Positions 32,701 to 47,700 are shown, numbered from the stretch's first letter. The stretch: DNA of 64,000 bases from Ahaetulla prasina (GCF_028640845.1 NC_080539.1:165242236-165306235); one strand, 5' to 3'. The notes: generated from the sequence alone by a model not told the origin. A program made the numbers and translations.

Positions 32701-35700
32701 ACCACCCGCCGCCATTGCTACCGGATCAGGCGATCCGTTCCGAACCGGGAGCATTTCATCCCTTTGCCCACCCCTGTGTAAAGCCCATAAATGTTCTGTG
32801 AGTATAGAAACTCATGAGTTGCTGATCAGTGGAATGGGTGGCTCTAAGAAAGTTTTACTTCTAATTTTACATGTTTTTTCTTATGTCAGATTATCAGTTT
32901 ATTTTTTGAATGACCAATTTTTGATTCTAATTTATAGGCTCTGATTACCCAAGTTCACTGCAGTAGAAATTAGAATTTCAGCAAATCGTATTGTTTTAAA
33001 TTAGATTTCTAATTTTGTGTTGCAAGGATTCAGGCAATCAATACAGTTCTGACTGTTGATAATAGTGTTCTGTCTGCATTTGCCATACAAATGGTCCCTG
33101 GATTCCATAATATCAATTTCTGTAAAAGGGAGTGGTTAAATGTCCCGAGGACATGGACAGGTTGTTAGGTAGGCTGAATGCCACCACGTGTTTACTGGAC
33201 CTGTGCCCCTCCTGGTTGGTGCTGGCCACTCAGGAGGTGACACGAGGCTGGCTCCAGGCAATTACGAGAGCTTCCTTGGTGGAGGGAGTCTTCCCGGCCG
33301 CCTTGAAAGAGGCGGTGGTGAGACCCCTCCTCAAGAAGCCTTCCCTGGACCCGGCTGTTTTAGGTAATTATCGTCCGGTCTCCAACCTTCGCTTCGCGGC
33401 GAAGGTTGTAGAGAGTATGGTGGCATATCAGTTTCCCCAGCACCTGGAGGAAACTGTCTATCTAGACCCATTCCAGTCCGGTTTCCGGCCCGGCTACAGC
33501 ACTGAGACGGCTTTGGTCGCGTTGGTGGATGATCTCTGGAGGGCCAGGGATAGGGGTTGTTCCTCTGCCCTGGTCCTATTAGACCTCTCAGCAGCTTTCG
33601 ATACCATCGACCATGGTATCCTGCTGCGCCGGTTGGGGGGATTGGGAGTGGGAGGCACCGTTTATCGGTGGTTCTCCTCCTATCTCTCCGATCGGTCGCA
33701 GACGGTGTTGACAGGGGGGCAGAGGTCGGCTCCGAGGTGCCTCACTTGTGGGGTGCCGCAGGGGTCGATCCTCTCGCCCCTTCTGTTCAACATCTATATG
33801 AAGCCGCTGGGTGAGATCATCAGTGGCTTCGGTGTGAGGTACCAGCTGTACGCTGATGACACCCAGCTGTACTTTTCCACACCGGGCCACCCCAACGAAG
33901 CTATCGAAGTGCTGTCCCGGTGCTTGGAAGCCGTACGGGTCTGGATGGGGAGAAACAGGCTCAAGCTCAATCCCTCCAAGACAGAGTGGCTGTGGATGCC
34001 GGCATCCCGGTACAGTCAGCTGAGTCCACGGCTGACTGTTGGGGGCGAGTCATTGGCCCCGATGGAGAGGGTGCGCAACTTGGGCGTCCTCCTGGATGAA
34101 CGGCTGTCTTTTGAAGATCATTTGACGGCCGTCTCCAGGAGAGCTTTTTACCAGGTTCGCCTGGTGCGCCAGTTGCGCCCTTTCTAGACCGGGATGCCCT
34201 ATGCACGGTCACTCACGCCCTCGTGACGTCTCGCCTGGATTACTGCAATGCTCTCTACATGGGGCTCCCCTTGAAGGGCATCCGGAGACTGCAGTTAGTT
34301 CAGAATGCGGCTGCGCGGGTTATAGAGGGAGCCCCTCGTGGCTCCCGTATGACACCTATCCTGCGCAGGCTGCACTGGCTACCTGTGGCCTTCCGGGTGC
34401 GCTTCAAGGTTTTGGTAACCACCTTTAAAGCGCTCCATGGCATAGGGCCGGGTTACTTACGGGACCGCCTACTGCTACCGAATGCCTCTCACCGACCCGT
34501 GCGCTCTCACAGAGAGGGATTCCTCAGGGTGCCGTCAGCTAGGCAGTGTCGTCTGGCGACGCCCAGGGGAAGGGCCTTCTCTGTGGGGGCTCCCACCCTC
34601 TGGAACGAACTCCCCCCAGGACTCCGTCAACTTCCGGACCTCCGAACCTTCCGTCGCGAGCTTAAAACACACTTATTCATCTGTACAGGACTGGACTAGA
34701 TTTTAAATTTATAGGGGTTTTAAATTGGTTTTAATATTTTTATTATTTTTTAATAATTTGGCTTTTAGAATACGTTTTTTAATGGTTATCTTAATTTGTA
34801 CATAAATGTTTTTATTTGCCTGTGAACCGCCCTGAGTCCTTCGGGAGATAGGGCGGTATACAAATACGAATAAATAAATAAATAAATAAATAAATAAATA
34901 TGGCAGAGTAGCATATTACACTATTTATTTGTAATATGTTACTCTATTTATGCAAATATTTATGCAACCAGACTTAGGATTCTCCAAGTGTTGCTGAATT
35001 ACAGATCCCAGAATTTGCACTGAAGAGGTCCATAGTGAGAAGTGCTGGAAATTATTCACCATCTGAGGGCATAGCAAGGGTCTCCAGCTAGATGACCTTA
35101 CACTAACCTTATATGATGGAACTTTAATATTCTTTAATTTTTAATTGGTTCCCTTTTTGAATATGGCTTTGAATATTTATGGCACAGAAAGAGACAAAAT
35201 TGAAATCTCTTAACTTCTTATTTTTAGGTCAAGCTATTCCTGCAGGACTACATGTACAATTAAATCTTCAGACTGGAGAAAAATTAGCCAAACTTCCAGA
35301 TGACTACAAAGAAAAAAGTGACACAAAAGACTCTCCAAAAAGTAAAAGGTATACAGATTTAAAATACTTTTATTTTTTTTTCCTATTTAAACTGGAAGTG
35401 GGTCAGCTTCTACTAATTTTCATTGTTTCTTCGAAAGGGAAGGCTATCAGAAAGGTGCTTCATTCCAGAGCAAGGTCTTTCATAGATATTATTTGAAATT
35501 TTGATTTATTAGAGTACATAACCCACACTGTAAAATAAATTCCCGATATTCTGGAATTATACAATCACAATGCAAGTCAAGTAGAATAGAATAGAATTTT
35601 TATTGGCCAAGTGTGATTGGACACACAAGGAATTTGTCTTGGTGCATATGCTCTCAGTGTACATAAAAGAAAAGATACGTTCATCAAGGTCACAACATTT

Positions 35701-38700
35701 ACAACACAATTGATGATCAAGTAAAAAGCAAAAGTAAAAAAAAACCAGTATAAAGTAAATACTCAATTTAGCTTTACTGTTAGTGTACTAGTCTTGATGC
35801 ATCCAGTAGAACTTGTTATCTAGTTTCAATAAATATATATATACAGAGATGTATAGTAGTGATCAAGTTTCTCTGTCCTACTCGTGCTTATCTTTTAGTG
35901 TGATATATATGTCATCATCTTCCAACAAAGCTTCTCCAGATTCTCTGTGAGACAGATTAGCCATATACAAGATACTTTTTTTTCTTTTTATGATCCTTTA
36001 ATCCAGGGGTGAAATCTAATTTTTTTTTTGCTACCGGTTCTGTGGGCGTGGCTTGGTGGGCATGTGACCTGGTGGGTGTGGCCAACTTGTAAAATGTGGA
36101 GAAACTCACTTAACAATGCTCTTGCTTAGCCACCAAAATTTGGGGCACAATTGTGGTCATAAGATAGCTAGCTTTCTTTCTTTCTCTTCCTTCCTTCCTT
36201 CCTTCCTTCCTTCCTTCCTTCCTTCCTTCCTTCCTTCCTTCCTTCCTTCCTTCCTTCCTTCCTTCCTTTCTTTCTCTTGTCTCTCTCTCTCTCCCTTCCT
36301 CTTTCTTCCTCTTTCTCTCTTTCTTTCTCTCTCTCTCTCACTCTCTCTCACACATGCAAACACACACACACACACACCTACACACACACACCTGGTCTGG
36401 GCACAGAAAAAGCCCTTCCTGGGGAATTTTCCTGCCCAGACACTCCTGGCAGCAGCAACAGTGGCAGCGGCGGCGGCAGCAGAGCTTTCCTGGGCTCCCC
36501 TGCCATCCCGGAACTGTGCTGCGCCGGGGAGTTTTCCCATATGGATGCTCCCGGCAGCGGCGGTGGTGGCAGTGGCAGAGCTTGCCCGGCCTCCCCCGCC
36601 ATCCCAGAACTGTGCTGCACTGGGGAGTTTTCCTGTGTAGCCACGGTGCCAACGGCAGCAGCAGCGGCAGAGCACACCCTGCCCTTCAGGGACCCGAAAG
36701 TGGGTGGCCCGGCCCAGAAGCGGCACGTTCCCCATCATGGGCTGGATGCAGGGGGGAAGGCAAGTGGGTGGCAGTCAGCCAAAGGCCCCGCGGAAGCCAA
36801 ACGCAAAAGCCGAGCACACCACACCCAAAAGGCAAGCGAGCCTTGCCTGGTCCCCCCAAAGCCGAGCACAGTGGGTCTCCCTCCCCCCCAACACCGCCAG
36901 CATTGGCTTACATTCTAGATCCTCTCCCTGCAGCCCTGCCATGCTTTCCTCAGTTTCCTGCCTTCCACGTGGCCTTCCACTTGCCTGCCTTCACATATGG
37001 CTGCAGGCCGCAGACTGGTTCGGGGGCGTGGCCAGCCAGAGATTGCTATCGGTTCTCTGAATCTCCAATCTCCACTACCTACTCACCTGATCCGGTAGCA
37101 TTTCACCCCTGCTTTAATCCCTTTTTATCGGGGTAAAATCGGAGCGACTGAATGGAGCTAAGAGTTTGCTGGCCAGATGCCCTTCCTGAAGCCTATGCGG
37201 AGTTTGCAGCATACGTTTTCTCTTTGCACCCAGATAGAGAAACATCTAGGATTGAACTCTCAACCTTCCGAGTGGGAGGCGAGAGTCATAGACCACTAGC
37301 CACTGTGCAGGCCAGCCATATACAAGAGAATAAATAAACACAAATCATAAATCGTAGCTCAAACAGTAACAAGAGAGTGGCCTAACATTTCAGTCTCCCA
37401 GCACATTCCATCACTGACCTCAAGGTAGCAGTAGTGAAACAGAGGAACATCATCGTACTATGCAAGGAGAGACAACTAAATTATAATGCATTAAAAAAAT
37501 GCAATCCATTAGAGAAGATTTGAATAGGGACAATGGATTCTTAGACCATTATTTCTGCTAATTGATGTGGCTTTCAGTTATGCTACTGTGTAAACCCATT
37601 AGCTTGTTTTTCTCCACCCAGCTTTCTCTTGTTTCCACTTTCTGTATTTAAAGTCCCCTAAGTCTAATAGTGAACCTGCTCTATTCATTTTGTATCACGA
37701 GCTGCAACTCATGAAAGTTTATTCCCTAATAAAGTTGATTGATCTTAAAAGTGTTTACAATGTATTATAAAAGTACAATAAATGGCTGGGGTATAGCCTT
37801 TCAGAATTAGAATCAACATTGTTCTTAACCTGGGGGCTTCAAAAATTAACCAGAGGGTACTTAATTAATCGGGGAATAACTTTTTGTAAGCCATTTTGAT
37901 TGTTTACCGAAGCTGGAAGCTGGAATTTAAATAAATACTAACCAGCAAATTATCTATCTAATGATTCTATCAACATATCAGTACTGATTATGCTTAATTA
38001 CTAGTTCCTTTGGAATAAAGATTGCATTTCGACGGAAAAGAAACATTTATGCTAATTAGCATGTTTCAATGTGAGGACCAAGAGATTAAAAATTTGATGC
38101 AATATGAAAAATACATTATTTGAGCTACAAAAAATTCAGAAAGATTATCTTGCAAGGGACAATTTTTACAAAATACAGGCAGTCCTCGACTTACGACCAA
38201 AATTGAGCCCAAAATTTCTGTTGTTAAGTGAGACATTGGGTAAGTGAGTTTTACCTCATTTTATAATCTTTCTTGCCGCAGTTGTTAAATGAATCACTGC
38301 AATTGATAAGTTGGTAACCTGGTTTTTAAGTGAATCTGGCTTCCCCATTGACTTTGCTTGTCAGAAGTTCACAAACATGACCCCAGGACACTGCAACCGT
38401 CATAAATGTGAGTCAGTTGCCAAATGGCTGAATTTTAATCACGTGACCACGGGGATGCTGCAATGGTTGTAACTGTGAAAAAATGGTCATAAGTTGCTTT
38501 TTTTCATGCTGTTGTAACTTCAAACAGTCACTAAACGAATTGTAAATTGTAAGTTGAAGACTACCTATGGAAAGGTTTATGATGGCATGCTGGGGACCCT
38601 ACCTTTGTAATAAGGGTCTTCCTGCAGCATTATAGTATTGAATTTCGATGTCTTCAGCTGGGAAGCCTAATTGTGACCCAGGGGGTTGGTGAAACAAGAG

Positions 38701-41700
38701 ACCTTTGCAATTTTGGAAGCAAAGTCAGAAAAATAGCACAACTGCTTGCCTCTCATGGGTCCCCTTTCAATGGATAACATATGAAGATAAGTGGGTTTTT
38801 AAAAAAAATTCTCAGTGGTTAGAGTGCAGTACTGCAGTCTACTGCAGCACTGCACTCTACTGCAGGCTACTTCAGCTGACTGCTAGCTGCAGTTCAGCAG
38901 TTCAAATCTCACCAGGCTCAAGGTTGACGCAGCCTTCCATCCTTCCAAGGTGGGTAAAATGAAGACCCAGATTGTTGGGGGCAAAAGGCTGACTCTGTAA
39001 ACCGCTTAGAGAGGGCTGTAAAAGCACTGTGAAGCCGTATATAAGTCTTAAGTGCTATTGCTATTGCTTATAGTCTGATGAATTTCTATTTTCTGCTCTC
39101 TGCCTTCCTTTCAGAGCATTGGTTTGCTAACTTAAAAAAAAAAAAGAACATTGGTCTGCTTATTGTTTCCAATAGGCAGGTTTTTAAACTTTTCTTTAAA
39201 AGAGGTACTAGGTAAAAGAGGTTTACCTTATACAGTATAATCCCTAATGGACAACAACCATCAAATCATTATGAATATGTGGAAAAATAAAAACCAGAGC
39301 GCCTCAATTTTTTTTAAAAAAAATCTCACTCTAATCAAGGCACCTTTATCATCCTGTACATGTGTTTTCTGACTCTCTGTCTTCCTGTCCACCTCTTGTC
39401 TCTTTTTCTTTTTGTTTATTGATTTATTCATTATTAAATGACTATTTTGGGTTCTCCATTTGCCGTTTCCTCCGTGTGGAAATACTTTTCACTCTCAGTC
39501 AGCTCTTGAATTATCTGTGTTTTTCTTTTAAATGACTTTTTAAATTAAAATGGACATTAACAATACAGGGATATTAGCACATAGACAAACTTTCTGTCCA
39601 TTCCTGCCGATTGCTTTGGAGCATAGCTTAAATGATTGTAGATTTTTCTCAGAAACTTACAAAGTTCTGGTATTAAAACAATATATGAGTAAACCTTGCT
39701 TTGTGCCATGTGGTGTTTCCTCCATTTTTGAGGGGGGGCTTAATTAAATAAATAGGGTCAGGATGGCTTTACTGAAGAGGATAGTTCTGTTCCATTGTTG
39801 ATGCATTGTTCACGGTTTATGTTTTTATGTTAGGCTAGGCCAAATAGATATTGACCCAAATTCATTCACAACGCAAGAACTCAAAAAGGCCTTGGCTAAA
39901 ATGAAAGAAACCACGAAGGCAGACGATACACCAGAAGAAAAGGTATGATATAAATCCAGAAAAACGGTAATGGGAAGGCTGACGAGCCCTTAACACTCAT
40001 ATCCTTAAATTTAGTGGGGAAAATGTTGATAAAGGAAGTGAAATCCATGATACAAAGGTGAACCAAGAAAATGGATGCGGCCTGGTCCGGCTGAGTCCCG
40101 ATAATCTCTACTTCCTTATCATGTCTGTTTTCTTCCCTGAAAGAGCAAGAAAAACAACCCTCCATTTTCAGTGCAGGGATGCACATTCTTTTTTTCAGAC
40201 TGAAGCCCACACTTTGAGTTTTTGAATGACATCCAGAGAACATACATTAAACAAGATGATGGCACACAAATCTTATAAACAAACAAGCAAGCAAACCAAA
40301 CCAAACCAAACTCTCTGTAATTTAATTTGTGATGTAATTTTAATTAGAACCTGGTGAAAATAAAATGTGGTCAGTAGGCACACAGTTCATGATGTATCGT
40401 TGTGTTCACATTGCAAATTACAATTGGGAGATGACTTTTAGAGCAGAGTTCCCCATCGTTTCCGGCTTTGCGGACTGGCAGGGGGAGGATGGTTCATGCA
40501 AGCAGCCGGCAAGTGTGCATGCAGCTCCATTTGCACGAGCAGCAGACATGTCTGCCTGCCGCTCACGCAAATGGAGCCTAAACGCATGCGGTTCCCTGCT
40601 TGCTCACGCAAGTGAGAGATGCGCACATGGGCGCCCGCTGCTGTTTCCATGGCCCAGTTGCAAACCCCTCATGGCCCACTAGTGGGTGGCGGTCCACAGG
40701 TTGGGGACCCCTGTTTTAGTGGGAGTCTGGGTAATATGCCTCTGCTCTAATGAACTAATCTGTCTTTGGCTTCTAAATGCCTTTCTTCTTTTATTTTCTA
40801 ATGCTTTTGTGAGGATCCATGCATGAGAGCAGGTAAGGAAGCTAATTTAATATTCGTCAAAATGTGTATCCATCTATTTTTTACTTACAGGATTCAGATG
40901 GAAATGATTTTGATTTTTTTTTTTAATTAAAAACTCGGGCAGTTCCCAGACAATTGCAGCAGATGTTCCAGTTTTTTAATAAAGACATTTGAGCATCAGC
41001 TCATTGCCTACCTAACAAAAAGCACCTGAGAGTGTAGCAGATGAGCAGCTGAAAGACCACATTGTGACTTAAATTGTGTTCTAACATTGCAGAATCTTTT
41101 TCATGTGTTTTTCACTTTGTTCAATCTCTTCCTCATTCTAGTACGTAGATGTTTCAAACTAGGGGCCTGATTCTTTGCTTTATGAATGCATTGGTTCAGG
41201 GCATATATCAGTTGACATTGAGCGGGTGATTGATACCGGTAGAAAGCAAAAAAACAGGCAAAACAGGCATCAAGTAGAAATGGATTCATTAAAATCCAGA
41301 GGGTTGTTTTCTTTCTCTTTCCCCATCCCTATCCCGGTTTCTAGAAAGAAACAGCCCTAGAATGAGAACAGGAATCTTAAAAAAACAGTAGATTGGAATT
41401 ATTAAGGGATATTTATTTATTCCTGTATCTGGCCACAAAGTAATAGATGTTGTTTATGTGGAACTAAGAAGTAGCAGTTGTTTCAGTGGTGAAATCCAAT
41501 TTTTTTACTACCGATTCTGTGGGGGTGGCTTGGTGGGCAGGGCATGGCTTGGTGGGTGTGGCAGGGGAAGGATATTGCTAAATCTCCATTTCCACCCCAC
41601 TCTTAGACCAGCCAGAGATGGTATTTGCCGGTTCTTCAAACTACTCAAAATTTCCACCACCGGTTCTCCAGGCCCTGTCAGTACCTGTTGGATTTCACCC

Positions 41701-44700
41701 CTGGTTTGTTTGGAGAAACAGTCATGAATGTCTACAAGTTTACTTTTGGCTTTATAGTCTTTTCGTTTGCTGCCCCCATTTTCTAGACTCATCGGGAAGA
41801 CATCCGACGTAGATTCCGTCCCATCGAAAAGCTAAAGGAAGAATTCAGAGAGCTCAATTTGCAGCTGGAAACAGACCTTGAAATTATGCTTAAATTAATC
41901 AACAAATTCAACAACTCAGCTTCAACGCTTGAGGAGAAGATCACAGCACTTTCCGATCTGGAGTACTATGTCCATCAGGTAGATTTTTTTTAAAAAAACA
42001 ACACACTAGCAGTTGTTGGGGACATTCCAGGAATTGACATTTACATGACTACATGTTTTGTGGAATAGGACTTAGCAATAGCAGTATTCACAGCATTTTC
42101 TGAGCTGTTTACAAATGTCAGCATATTCCCCTCAATAATCTGGGTCCTGATTTCACCGTCTCGGAAGGATGAAAGGCTGAGTCAACCTTGAGCCGGTCAG
42201 GATCGAACTTCTGGCAGTGAGCAGTTTGCTTGCGATACTGCATTCTATCCACAGAGCTACCATTCTACATCTGTAGAAATGGGTGTTAATGAATTTGCCC
42301 TTCCTGAATAAAGAACCTGAACTCATTTGTTCAAATTCTGAATCGTGCATGATTTGAATTAGAGTACTACAGGACTTTTCTTTTACAAAGGCTTTCCCCA
42401 ATTCATCAAGGCTAACATTAACTCTTTCTCTTAACCACATCCCATGTCAGCTTAGTCATTTTACGATCAATGTTCTAAATTCTCATTCCGCATCATTTGT
42501 ACTGGCTGAGGAGTTTCTAATCTGCTTATTACTGCTTCCCAAGTGTTTTTTTAAAAACTCCCTAACCTTATTAATTAAGTCATACTTAGAATACCATTTA
42601 ACTCACCAGATTCCCTGGGATGTATTCTAAAGAAATACGAACTTTAGCTTTCTTCCTTCTAGTAAACTACATTGTTTGTACAGGAAGTTTGCAAGCTAAT
42701 GACAGTAACTGAATTTTCAATTAATCCCTCCAGGGCTGATTATAACTAAATAACAGTAGGGTTGGATCCCAAGAGACCGTGGGTGGAATTCTACTCAAGG
42801 AATATTCTCTCTATAAAAAAAACATATTGGCAGAATGCGTGACCTTTCCCAACATCATAAAACATTGCAAAGAGGCTGGGCCCAAAGCGGCAGCAGCGTT
42901 ATTTGATTTGAGTCAAGAGGTTTTGTAGTTGATTTTAAAGCCTCTTCATCATTTAGCTTCCAGAATGCGTGCGTTGATTTATCTCTGTATATGACTGTTT
43001 TAATGTAGTACTCACCTGAATGTGGAACTGTATCTATCATAGGTGGATAATGCGAAAGATCTGCTTTCCCTTGGTGGGCTGCAACTTTTGATTAATGGGC
43101 TAAACAGCAGTGAACCACTGATGAAGGAATATGCCTCTTTTGTATTGGGAGCTGCACTGTCCAGGTGAGCACCTTGATGTATACCTATTGCTTTAGGAAT
43201 CTGGGTAAAAAAGGAGTAACCCAAAGAAGGTGTCAGTACAGGTACTGTGTTTCCCCCAAAATAAAACCGGGTCTTATATTAATTTTTGCTCCAAAAGATG
43301 CATTTTGGCTTATTTTTTGGAAAATATGGGACTAAATGCGTCCGTCTGGCTGACAATCTTAACTGGGGCTTATTTTTGGGATAGGACTTATATTATGAGG
43401 ATCCTGAAAAAACATGCTAGGGTTTATTTTCTGTTTGGGTCTTATTTTTGGGGAAACATAGTAGTTCTTGATTTACAACAATTCATTTAGTGATTGTTCT
43501 AAGTTACAACGGCATTGAAAAAAGTGACATGACCGTTTTTCGCACCTACAACTATTGCAGCATCCCCATGGTCATGTGATCAAAATTCAGACCCCCCCCT
43601 TTTTTTTTTTTGGAATTTATATCCCGCCCTTCTCCGAAGACTCAAGGCGGCTTACACTATGTTAGCAATAGTCTTCATCCTATTTGTATATTTATATACA
43701 AAGTCAACTTATTGCCCCCCCAACAATCTGGGTCCTCATTTTATCTACCTTATAAAGGATGGAAGGCTGAGTCAACCTTGGGCCTGGTGGGACTCGAGCC
43801 TGCAGTAATTGCAAGCAGCTGCTGTTAATAACAGACTGCATTAGCTTGGCAACTAACTCCTATTTATGACAGTGTCTCCAGGGTCATGCGATTACCTTTT
43901 GCGACCTTCTGACAAGCAAAGTCAATGGGGAAGGCAGGGTCACTTAACAACCATGTTACTAATTTATCAACTGGAGTGATTCACTTAACATCTGTGGGGA
44001 AAAAACATCGTAAAATGGGGCAAAACCCTCTTTAACAACTGTCTCTCTTAGCAACAGAAATGTTGGGTTCAATTGTGGTACAGGACTACCTGTACCACCA
44101 ATACAATTTCACAGTTCCAGATCTTCGTGGCAATGCTGTACGTGGCTCCTGTTGTCACAACTGATTGATCCTGAAGTGAGTACAGTAAAAAATACCCTGC
44201 AGTTGCTAAGCAGCTGTAGATGGCAGTTTTTAACCTCTTTTGGAATTTGGAAAACAATTTACCCACCTGCTGAAATGTGGCTTTCACATAGCAGATTGCT
44301 GCCCCCCTTGACACAGCCAGGTGAGGTTATCAGAGTGCTGCTTCATGCAACAAAAAAACAAGAGCTGGAGCATACAAACTTTGGGGAATTAGCTGGTAAT
44401 TAGATTTTAAAGCATCTTTGCTGAAAGGATTCTAGTGTCAGAAGCATAGCATATAAAGAGGAATAGATGCTCTCTGAAATTATAACCAAACCCATCAAAA
44501 TTCAGAATGCCCTGAAGGCCCAAAACTCACCTTGGTATTCATTATTTAAGAAAAGGTGATTTGCAAGCTTGCAATCCCCACCCCCACCCCCCTTGGATTT
44601 TCATCATTAGATTCTAAGTCTGTCTTGTCCTTATCAGTCGTAGTCAGATAAACGGTTTAAGAAGTTTGTATTAGTCCAGGGGTGTCAAACTCACATCGTC

Positions 44701-47700
44701 ACAGCGGTGTCACATGACATATCAGGACTTTCCACCCCCACTTCGCTAAACTGAGTGTGGGCATGGCCAGCACATTATGCATTTGGCCCGCGGCCCGGGA
44801 GCCTATCATAGGTATCTTTCAGTCTGACCTGGGTATCTTTCCGATCTCTTCTCAAAGCAAAATTTTGAACCATTGCTTTCGTCTCTCATCTTTAGGATGC
44901 CATTAAGATTTTAAAGTGCCATTAGATGTGAATACTGAAGCTTGTCCATGAACATCACTGGGTTAATTGCTTAACCCAGCCCCACCTTTTGTGGCATGGT
45001 TAAATGTTACTGTGTATAGATAGCCATTGGGTATGTCATGTGAACATCTAAACTATCTTTATAAACTTCATTGTTTGCTAGTTTGTCTATGCCTTCCTAT
45101 AAAGTCATATTTTAGAAGGCTATCTTGTATTATGTTGCAGATTAGCAAAATTAAGTTTTTAAAAAGTCAGTTGGAACACTTCCAATCCATTATGTTGTCA
45201 GATATATTCCAAAGTATTCATTTCAGAATTCATTCTGTGTTTTGACCTGGGACTTGATTAGTGCACTGTGTTGGCAAACACCATCTTACCTGCTGGCATT
45301 TTAAGTGCCTTAAACAAAAGAAAATCAATAGAGAAATTTAGAGCTGACAGTGTACGGAAACTTGCACTTTATTGATTTAATGGGCTATGTAGAAATTGCC
45401 TAAATGCACGTCAGTTGTAAGATATAAACTGCAGAATCCCAAAACAGAAGAATTGAATGCCATGTATAGCAGTGTTTGGAAAAAAAAACTGGATTCACAC
45501 CAAGTAACAGGTTTCATAATGTGTGAACCGATATCTATTGTCTATGTCAAATAATAACTATTCTCTTCTGTTCATTCAGCCATTTTTTCAAATGTTTTCA
45601 GGTTGGCATAGGTTAAAATGTAACAACATCTGAAATGTACCTGTTCAAATTAAAACCTTTTATAATTCAGCATATTTCTGTAAAGGATAGGCAAAAGCTG
45701 TATGCTTGTTGTTAGAAGCAAGAAGGTCTCCCTGCAGGCATTTGCAAAATAAGAATATAGCTGTGCTGAAATCTTCTGTTTCTTTAAGAACAAAAAGATA
45801 ATATTAATTTCAGGTGATTGCAGTCCATCCAGAATGAAGAGAATGTTCTGTTCTGTTCTACAAAAAGCAGAACCATCTTCTGCCTTATTTTGTTGGTCAT
45901 ATGTTTCCTGAATCCTCAAATCGATAGATAGTGAAAGTCAGGAATGACTTTCCCTAAGGGTTCCTTAATCATTGCAGACATACATTCTGTTTCTAATTCA
46001 GAGTCATACTCTTGAAAAAAGTCACTCCCACAGAAGCAGTAATTACATGCTATATGCTTGGCCAGTTCACATGGTTGTCTTTCATGGCTACCTGGGGGTA
46101 TTAATGGCCTTGGAAATTCATTCAGTGGAAAATTTGGGAATCAGTTCTCATTGGTCCAGGTTACCGACACTACAGGTAGTCCTCGACTTGCAACAGTTCA
46201 TTTAGTGACCGTCCGAAGTTACAACGGCACTGGAAAAAGAGACTGACGACCGTTTTTCAGGCTTACTTGCAGCATCCCCATAGTCATGTGATTTACATTC
46301 AGAGGCTTGACAACTGGTTCATATTTGTGACCATTGCAGTGTCCCGGGGTCATGTGATCACCTTTTGCGATGTTCTGACAAGCCAAGTCAATGGGGAAGC
46401 CAGATTCACTTAATAACCATGTTACTAACTTAACAACTGCAGTGATTCGCTTAACAAATGTGGCAAGAAAAGTCGTAAAATGGGGCAAAACTCACTTAAC
46501 AAATTTCTCACTTAGCAACATAAATTTTATGCTCAATTGTGGCCGTAAGTCAATGACTGCCTGTATTTCTCAATGCCACAAGCAAGAGGAATCCTTCCAA
46601 GCTTTGTTCTTTCAGATGTCTAAACCATCGTTATAATCCATGGATTACAGAATCCACTTTCACAGCAAAATGATGGAAACCAACGTGTCTGGCTTTAAAG
46701 TTTTCATTATACACATCAGTACAGGATAAGGCTATCAGCGGCTGTCAGAAATGACAATATAATTTCTGGGGAACGTATATGAAAACTGCTTCCCCTGTGG
46801 CTTCTTTTCATTCCTCTCTTACAAGAACTTTGATAGATAATTAGTGACCCTACATGCTTTATTATAAAGCAGGGGGTCCCCAACCTGTGGGCTGCAGCCC
46901 ACTAATGGGCCATGAGGGGTTTGCAACCAGGTCATGGAAACGGCTGGCGAGTGCATGCGAACACACATCCTCACTTGTGCAAACTCCATTTAAGTGGGCG
47001 GTGGGTGTGCATGCTGGCCGCTCATCCAGAACCAGGCCCCTCTCGCCCTCCATCCTTTCTGCAAAGCCAGAAATGTGGGGGAAATCAAATAAAAGACAAC
47101 CCTTTATTTCAGACAGCTGTCCTTTAGATTTTTTTTTTTTCAAAAACTTAACTTGTGTCCTTTATCTTGCTCATTTAACTTTTACTGTACCAACGGTACT
47201 ACTTAATTGTGCCATCTTTTAGTTTCCTGTGAAAAATATGGAAATTGAACTCACTTTCTAAAATAAATTTACATACAGTGTTGGTTTTTAAAAAAAATTT
47301 TGTTAGAATTTTCATTTTCGTTCAGATCTTCTTGGTTTTCTCTTGAATTTCCCTTTGTAAAGCAAAGTTATGAACATAAACAATTATTTTTATCCTTATG
47401 AACTCCGTTCATGTTTGGCCTTGATTTTTTCCCAAGAAAGTATGGGCAGGGTGCCTACGGTATAATTAATTACCTGAAAAAGGGGATTCCCAGAGAAACT
47501 TTACCTTCATGTATATAAGTTCATGCTTTTAGGCAATATTTACTCTTCTGTGCATATTTACCAACTTTCCATGGCACTCTTTAATTTGGCATAAATCAGG
47601 GCCTGACAAGAGCCAGCAAAAAATTAACAGGGGCTGCCAGCCGCCTTGCCAATATTCATTAAAAGCTGCCACTTTGGTAGCAGCTGCGAGAACCGAACTG

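Larger units (their letters stand above)
43237..44094. mobile_element. TACAGG-family MITE interrupted by two other elements
   Basis: Its left end 'tacaggta' (43237-43244) is separated from 'gttcttgatttacaac' by a small MITE. Its middle is interrupted between 'aaaattcagac' (ending about 43592) and 'gcttggcaac' (from 43844) by a SINE. The right end is 'ggactacctgta' at 44094. Confidence 0.82.

Noticed and set aside
33557..34212. Alternative frames inside the LINE
   Set aside because: Shadows of the reverse transcriptase frame.
36116..37136. Long frames of 100-260 codons over the TTCC/CT/CA region
   Set aside because: Low-complexity and G+C-rich DNA inside a transposon; all frames on both strands are partly open.
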